Positions 59,845 through 64,000 of a stretch of DNA of 64,000 nucleotides are shown in pieces. Numbering within the stretch: the stretch's first letter is position 1; each line of letters opens with the position of its first letter. The notes under the pieces are model-generated. The model was not told the origin of the DNA. It worked only from the letters and a program-made list of their open reading frames with translations, and made no database searches. The position numbers were made by a program, and so were the translations under genes. Source of the stretch: Chromobacterium violaceum ATCC 12472 (lineage in GTDB: Bacteria > Pseudomonadota > Gammaproteobacteria > Burkholderiales > Chromobacteriaceae); the NCBI RefSeq assembly GCF_000007705.1, contig NC_005085.1, positions 3,915,752 through 3,979,751 on the forward strand, in the 5' to 3' direction.

Positions 59845-62520
59845 TCACAGCGTCTTCAGCACCAGCGTCAGCGCCCTGTCCTCGGGGTGCGGTTCGACGC
59901 TAAATCCCAGTTTATGCATCAGTTTCAGCATGCCCTTGTTGCCGGCCAGCACCTCGCCGCGCATCAGTTTCAACCCCTGCTCGCGCGCGGCGTCGAACAG
60001 CGCCTGCATCAACAGGGTGCCGATGCCGCGCCCCTGCCAGTCGTCGGCCACCTCCAGCGCGAACTCGCAGGCCTCGTTGTCCGGATCGGTGATGAAGCGC
60101 GCCACCGCCAGCATCTCCTCGCCGCCTTCGCCGTCGCGCGTCATCGCCAGCGCCATCTCGCGGTCGTAGTCGAGCTGGGTGAAGCGGACCAGCATGCTCT
60201 GCGACAGCTGCTTGATGCTGGACAGATAGCGGTTGTAGCGGCTTTCTTCGGACAGGTTGCGGACGAAGGCCTGCTGCATGTCGGCGTCCTCCGGGCGGAT
60301 CGGCCGTATCATCACCGGCGTGCCGTCATGCAACTTGGCGCACACCACCATATGGGTGGGGTAAGGCATGATGGCCATGTGGCCGTAGCGTTTCTGGTCG
60401 GCGCGCGCCGGACCGACGAAGATGCGCGCGTCCAGCGCGATCACGCCCTGCTCGTCCGCCACCAGCGGGTTGATGTCCATCTCCCTCAGTTGCGGCAGCT
60501 CGCATACCATTTCCGACACCTGCAGCAGCACATGGCGCAGCTCATCCACGTCCACCGGCGGCAGGTTCTTGAACGGCCCCAGCAGCTGTCCGATCCGGGT
60601 CTGGCCTATCATGCTGTCCACCAGGTAGTCGTTCAGCGGCGGCAGCGACAGCGCCAGATCGCGCATCACCTCCACCGCGATGCCGCCGGCGCCGAAGGCG
60701 ATCACCGGCCCCAGGCCGGCGTCGCGCGCCACGCCCACCATCAGCTCGCGCGCGAAGCGGCGCTTGCGCATGGGCTGCACCGACACTCCGTCGATGCGCG
60801 CCTCCGGCCGCGCCTGGCGGGTGCGGGAGACGATGGCCTCGAAGGCGGCGCGCAGCGTCTCCTCGTTGCTGATGTTCAGCTCCACGCCGCCGACGTCGGA
60901 TTTGTAAATGATGTCCGGGGAGTCGATCTTCAGCACCACCGGGTAGCCGATCTTGGCCGCCTGCTTGACCGCCTGGTCGGCGGTGCGGGCCAGCGTGGTC
61001 GGGTTCACCGGGATGTGGAAGGCCGCCAGCACCTGCTTGGACTCGCGCTCGGACAGCACGGTGCGGCCCTCGGCCAGCGCGGCGTCCATCACCTTGCGCG
61101 CGGTGTTGACGTCCGGGTCGTTGCGCCGGCCTTCGAGCGGGCCCGGCGTCTGCAGCAGCAGCTGCTGGTTGCGCTGGTAGTCGGCCAGGTGGCTAAACAC
61201 CTCGATGCCGTACTCCGGCGCGCGGAAATGGGCGCACTTGGCTTTGGAAAACAGCTCGCGGCTTTCCGACACCTTGGCATCGCCCAGCCAGGACAGGAAC
61301 AGCGGCTTGGTGGTCTCGCGCTGTAGGCCTATCATCAGTTGCGCGGTGGTCAGGTGGTCGGTGCCGGCCTGCGGGGTGAAGATCACCATCACCCCGTCCA
61401 CGCCGGGATCGTCGACGCAAGCCTTCACCGCGGTGCGGAAACGCATCGGACTGGCGTCGCCGATGATGTCCAGCGGATTGCCGTGCGACCAGTTGCGCGG
61501 CAGCACGCTGTCCAGCAGCTTGACCGTGCCCTCGCTGAGCCTGGCCAGCTCCACGCCGTAGTCGATCGCGCTGTCGGCGGCCAGCATGCCTGGGCCGAAG
61601 CCGTTGGTGACGATGGCCAGCCGCCTGCCGCCGACGCGGTAGTTGGCGGCCAGCACCTTGGCGGCGGTGAACAGCTGGGCGATGGACGACACCCGCAGCA
61701 CGCCGGCGCGCGCCAGCGCGGCGTCGAAGGCGTCGCCGCTGGCCACCAGATTGCTGGCGTGGGTCAGGCCGCTGGCGTCGTTCTCGAAGCGGCCGGACTT
61801 GATCACCACCACCGGCTTGGTGCGGGCGGCGGCGCGCAGCGCCGACATGAAGCGGCGGGCGTCGTGGATGTGGTGAACGTGCAACAGGATGCCCTGGGTG
61901 GCATTGTCGGCCACCAGGTAATCCAGGATTTCGCCGAAGCCGACGTCCAGCGCTCCGCCCAGCGAGATCACGCTGGAAAAGCCGATCTCCTTGCTGTCCG
62001 CCCAGTCCAGCATCGCCGCGCACAGCGCCGACGATTCCGATACCAGCGCCAGGTTGCCCGGCCTCACCTTGCCGCTGTAGTTGCTGGCGTTGAAGCCGGC
62101 CACCGGCCGCATCAGGCCCAGCACATTCGGGCCCAGGATGCGGACGCCGAAATGGCGGGCGATGGACTGGGCCTCGTTGATCAGCTCCTGCTCCAGCTGC
62201 TCGCTGTCGGAAAACTCCTTGGCCAGCAGCACCGCCTTCACGCCCTTCTTGCCGCAGTCCTTGACCACGGCCGGCAGCGAGCGGATCGCCGTCACCACCA
62301 CCGCCAGGTCCACCGGCTCGTCTATCTGCCGCACCGAGGCCACCGCCGGCATGCCGCCCACCACCTTGTGGTTGAGGTTGACCGGGAACAGCTTGCCCTG
62401 GAAGGAACTGGCCAGCAGATTGGCGAACACTGCCTGGCCGATCGAGCCCGGCCGGTCGCTGGCGCCGACCACGGCCACGGTGCGCGGGGAAAACAGCGGG
62501 GTCAGGTAATGCGGCCTCAT
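59845..62520 (-). CDS. patZ: PatZ-type protein lysine acetyltransferase (acyl-CoA synthetase-like plus GNAT)
   Basis: 891 residues. CoA-binding Rossmann domain ([21 protein letters not shown]), succinyl-CoA ligase-like domains (about 130-450), ATP-grasp domain ([15 protein letters not shown] onward; [21 protein letters not shown]), and a C-terminal GNAT domain (about 735-891; [22 protein letters not shown]). The non-catalytic synthetase part senses acetyl-CoA; the GNAT part acetylates lysines such as that of acetyl-CoA synthetase. Overlaps the cation transporter gene by four bases (ATGA). Confidence 0.92.
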   Translation of the reverse strand: MRPHYLTPLFSPRTVAVVGASDRPGSIGQAVFANLLASSFQGKLFPVNLNHKVVGGMPAVASVRQIDEPVDLAVVVTAIRSLPAVVKDCGKKGVKAVLLAKEFSDSEQLEQELINEAQSIARHFGVRILGPNVLGLMRPVAGFNASNYSGKVRPGNLALVSESSALCAAMLDWADSKEIGFSSVISLGGALDVGFGEILDYLVADNATQGILLHVHHIHDARRFMSALRAAARTKPVVVIKSGRFENDASGLTHASNLVASGDAFDAALARAGVLRVSSIAQLFTAAKVLAANYRVGGRRLAIVTNGFGPGMLAADSAIDYGVELARLSEGTVKLLDSVLPRNWSHGNPLDIIGDASPMRFRTAVKACVDDPGVDGVMVIFTPQAGTDHLTTAQLMIGLQRETTKPLFLSWLGDAKVSESRELFSKAKCAHFRAPEYGIEVFSHLADYQRNQQLLLQTPGPLEGRRNDPDVNTARKVMDAALAEGRTVLSERESKQVLAAFHIPVNPTTLARTADQAVKQAAKIGYPVVLKIDSPDIIYKSDVGGVELNISNEETLRAAFEAIVSRTRQARPEARIDGVSVQPMRKRRFARELMVGVARDAGLGPVIAFGAGGIAVEVMRDLALSLPPLNDYLVDSMIGQTRIGQLLGPFKNLPPVDVDELRHVLLQVSEMVCELPQLREMDINPLVADEQGVIALDARIFVGPARADQKRYGHMAIMPYPTHMVVCAKLHDGTPVMIRPIRPEDADMQQAFVRNLSEESRYNRYLSSIKQLSQSMLVRFTQLDYDREMALAMTRDGEGGEEMLAVARFITDPDNEACEFALEVADDWQGRGIGTLLMQALFDAAREQGLKLMRGEVLAGNKGMLKLMHKLGFSVEPHPEDRALTLVLKTL

Positions 62521-63527
62521 GGGAGCTTGTCCTCGGAAATGATGTCTATCGGTACCGGCTTGCCGGCGGGCGCGGACGCCGGCCATTCCGCCTGCAAGGT
62601 TACGTGATCTATGCAAAATTCGCGCGACAGCATCAGCTGGCAGGCGGCCAGGATGCGCGGCCAGTCCTGCGGCGCGGCGATGCGCACGTGGGCGGACAGC
62701 GCCACCCGCTCGGCCGACATCGTCCACACGTGCAGGTCATGCACCGAGCGGACCCCCGCGATGGCCGACAGCGCCTCGCCGATGCGGTTGTAATCCAGGT
62801 GCGGCGGCACGCCCTCCATCAGCACCATCACCGCCTGGCGGATCAGGCGCCAGGCCGCTGCCAGCAGCATCAGCGCCACCAGCATGGACAACAGCGGGTC
62901 CGCCGCCATCCAGCCGGTCAGGTAGATGACCACGCCGGACGCGATGGCCGCCGCCGAGCCGAACAGGTCGCCCAGCACATGCAGCAGCGCCGCCCGGCTG
63001 TTCAGCGAATGCGCGCCGCGGCTGAGCACCCGGGCCGCCAGCACGTTGACGGCCAGTCCGATGGCGGCGATCAGCATCACCCCCATGCCGTTCACCGCGT
63101 GCGGGCGCAGCAGCCGCTCCACCGCCTCCGCGACGATGAAGGCCGACAGGCCGAACAGCAGCAGGCTGTTCAGCAGCGCGCCCAGCACTTCGGCCCGGCC
63201 ATGTCCGAACGACAGCCGCTCGGTGGCCGGCCGCCTGCCGATGCGGGCTGCCCACAAGGCCAGCAGCAGGGACAGCGAATCGGTCAGCATGTGGCCGGCG
63301 TCGGACAGCAAGGCCAGCGACCCGCTCCACCAGCCGCCCAGCGCCTCCACCAGCGCGAAGCCGCAGGTCAGCGCCAGCACCTTGGCCAGCGCGCGGCTGC
63401 TCAGCCGCCGGCCCTCCCCGCCCGCCGGACCGCCGTGGCGGTGAAGGTGGGGATGGTTGGCGTCGTGATCGTCGTCGTGGGCGTGGTCCACGCCGTTCTC
63501 ATCATGCAGATGGAAGCTGGGCGTCAT
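62517..63527 (-). CDS. Cation diffusion facilitator (CDF) metal exporter
   Basis: 336 residues from ATG 63527, preceded by GGAGGTC (a TTG further upstream includes that site and is less likely). A His/Asp-rich N-terminal arm (about 5-35), six membrane segments, metal-site motifs DAGHMLTD (TM2) and HVLGDLFGS (TM5), the H-x3-D form typical of Zn2+ transporters, and a cytosolic C-terminal domain. Exports Zn2+ or similar ions by proton antiport. Coupled to patZ. Confidence 0.92.
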   Translation of the reverse strand: MTPSFHLHDENGVDHAHDDDHDANHPHLHRHGGPAGGEGRRLSSRALAKVLALTCGFALVEALGGWWSGSLALLSDAGHMLTDSLSLLLALWAARIGRRPATERLSFGHGRAEVLGALLNSLLLFGLSAFIVAEAVERLLRPHAVNGMGVMLIAAIGLAVNVLAARVLSRGAHSLNSRAALLHVLGDLFGSAAAIASGVVIYLTGWMAADPLLSMLVALMLLAAAWRLIRQAVMVLMEGVPPHLDYNRIGEALSAIAGVRSVHDLHVWTMSAERVALSAHVRIAAPQDWPRILAACQLMLSREFCIDHVTLQAEWPASAPAGKPVPIDIISEDKLP

Positions 63528-63722
63528 TTTGACCTCCGACAAACCGCTGACAGATGCATTTCAGCCACGGCGTTCGGTTAAATTCCAGCCGGGCGATATC
63601 CAGCCAGTGGCGCAGGCTTTACAATATTGCTAACCTTTACAGTTTCGCAACAAACGTTTATTGCGCCGCAGCATTCAACCGGCCCGGGGCGTGTCTTCCG
63701 GTCCGGCAGGAGCCGACACACC

Positions 63723-64000
63723 ATGACGAAACGCGTCGTCACTCTCGCTCATTATTACACCCAGCCGGAAATCCAGCAGATGGCCGACAAGGTGGGGGAC
63801 AGCCTGGAGCTGTCCCTGTACGCCAAGGAAGCCCAGGCCGACATCATCGTGTTCGCCGGCGTGCGCTTCATGGCCGAGACCGCGAAGATCCTCAATCCGG
63901 AAGCCACGGTGATCCTGCCCGACGCCGGCTCCACCTGTTCCCTGGTGACCCAGACCGACGTCGCCGAGCTGACCCAGTGGCGCAAGCGCTACCCGGACCA
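63723..64000 (+). CDS. nadA: Quinolinate synthase NadA, N-terminal part
   Basis: The first 92 codons are in the window; the gene runs off the right edge. LAHYYTQPEIQQMAD, FAGVRFMAETAKIL and a Cys at 72 (GSTCSLV, first [4Fe-4S] ligand position) match NadA. It begins directly with the first domain and lacks the about 40-residue N-terminal extension of E. coli NadA. Condenses iminoaspartate with dihydroxyacetone phosphate for NAD synthesis. AGGAG precedes the ATG; divergent from the CDF gene. Confidence 0.9.
   Translation, partial: MTKRVVTLAHYYTQPEIQQMADKVGDSLELSLYAKEAQADIIVFAGVRFMAETAKILNPEATVILPDAGSTCSLVTQTDVAELTQWRKRYPD

Overview
The window is a GC-rich, densely coded stretch of bacterial chromosome. 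Gene content and order point to a betaproteobacterium of the Neisseriales, most likely Chromobacterium or a close relative. This is an inference from Hda, PriB inside the ribosomal operon, a monomeric NADP-dependent isocitrate dehydrogenase, FNR beside HemN, a cyanide-insensitive-type bd oxidase and the Nudix-ThiE fusion. I see no tRNA or rRNA genes, CRISPR arrays, insertion sequences or prophage. It looks like core chromosome with small accessory pockets.

Layout. 1-4 kb: a lysine/histidine-rich protein end, then minus-strand genes for a membrane protein, a Nudix-ThiE fusion, a DUF815 ATPase, a HAD phosphatase and Hda. 4.2-8.5 kb: purM-purN, a DUF3108 protein and an RsmB-like RNA methyltransferase. 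8.5-13.6 kb: a ClC chloride transporter, monothiol glutaredoxin, and uracil salvage (upp with an attenuator-like leader, and uraA) around a GNAT and an unknown protein. 13.6-15.4 kb: two paralogous 54-57 residue exported peptides on either side of a PunR-like LysR regulator, with matching candidate operators; this is the least explained locus. 15.4-21.8 kb: three coupled YhhY-type acetyltransferases, an AraC regulator, an isochorismatase-like hydrolase, a C4-dicarboxylate transporter and a MarR-GNAT fusion with paired operators. 21.9-28.4 kb: rpsF-priB-rpsR-rplI, a CsoR/multicopper-oxidase copper module, suhB with a structured leader, trmJ and a DUF1853 gene.

28.4-43.6 kb: fnr/hemN sharing an FNR box, a chemoreceptor, an AGCS amino-acid carrier, an orphan solute-binding protein, the ugpBAECQ glycerol-phosphate operon behind a Pho-box-like site, and a GbsR/MarR regulator coupled to cydAB. 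43.8-57.8 kb: glycerate kinase, mutS, rluE, icd, a LysR regulator, a GNAT, a cold-shock protein, clpS-clpA, xerD and ogt. 57.8-64 kb: rpsP-rimM-trmD-rplS, a PatZ-type protein acetyltransferase coupled to a cation diffusion facilitator, and the start of nadA.

Themes. Low-oxygen adaptation (FNR, oxygen-independent HemN, bd oxidase, Dcu transporter), copper defence, phosphate/glycerol-phosphate scavenging, and an unusual number of GNAT acetyltransferases (seven genes). Many genes are translationally coupled by 1-4 base overlaps, and hda, purM, upp and priB appear to start with TTG. Function calls rest on reading motifs and remembered family sequences; no database search was run.
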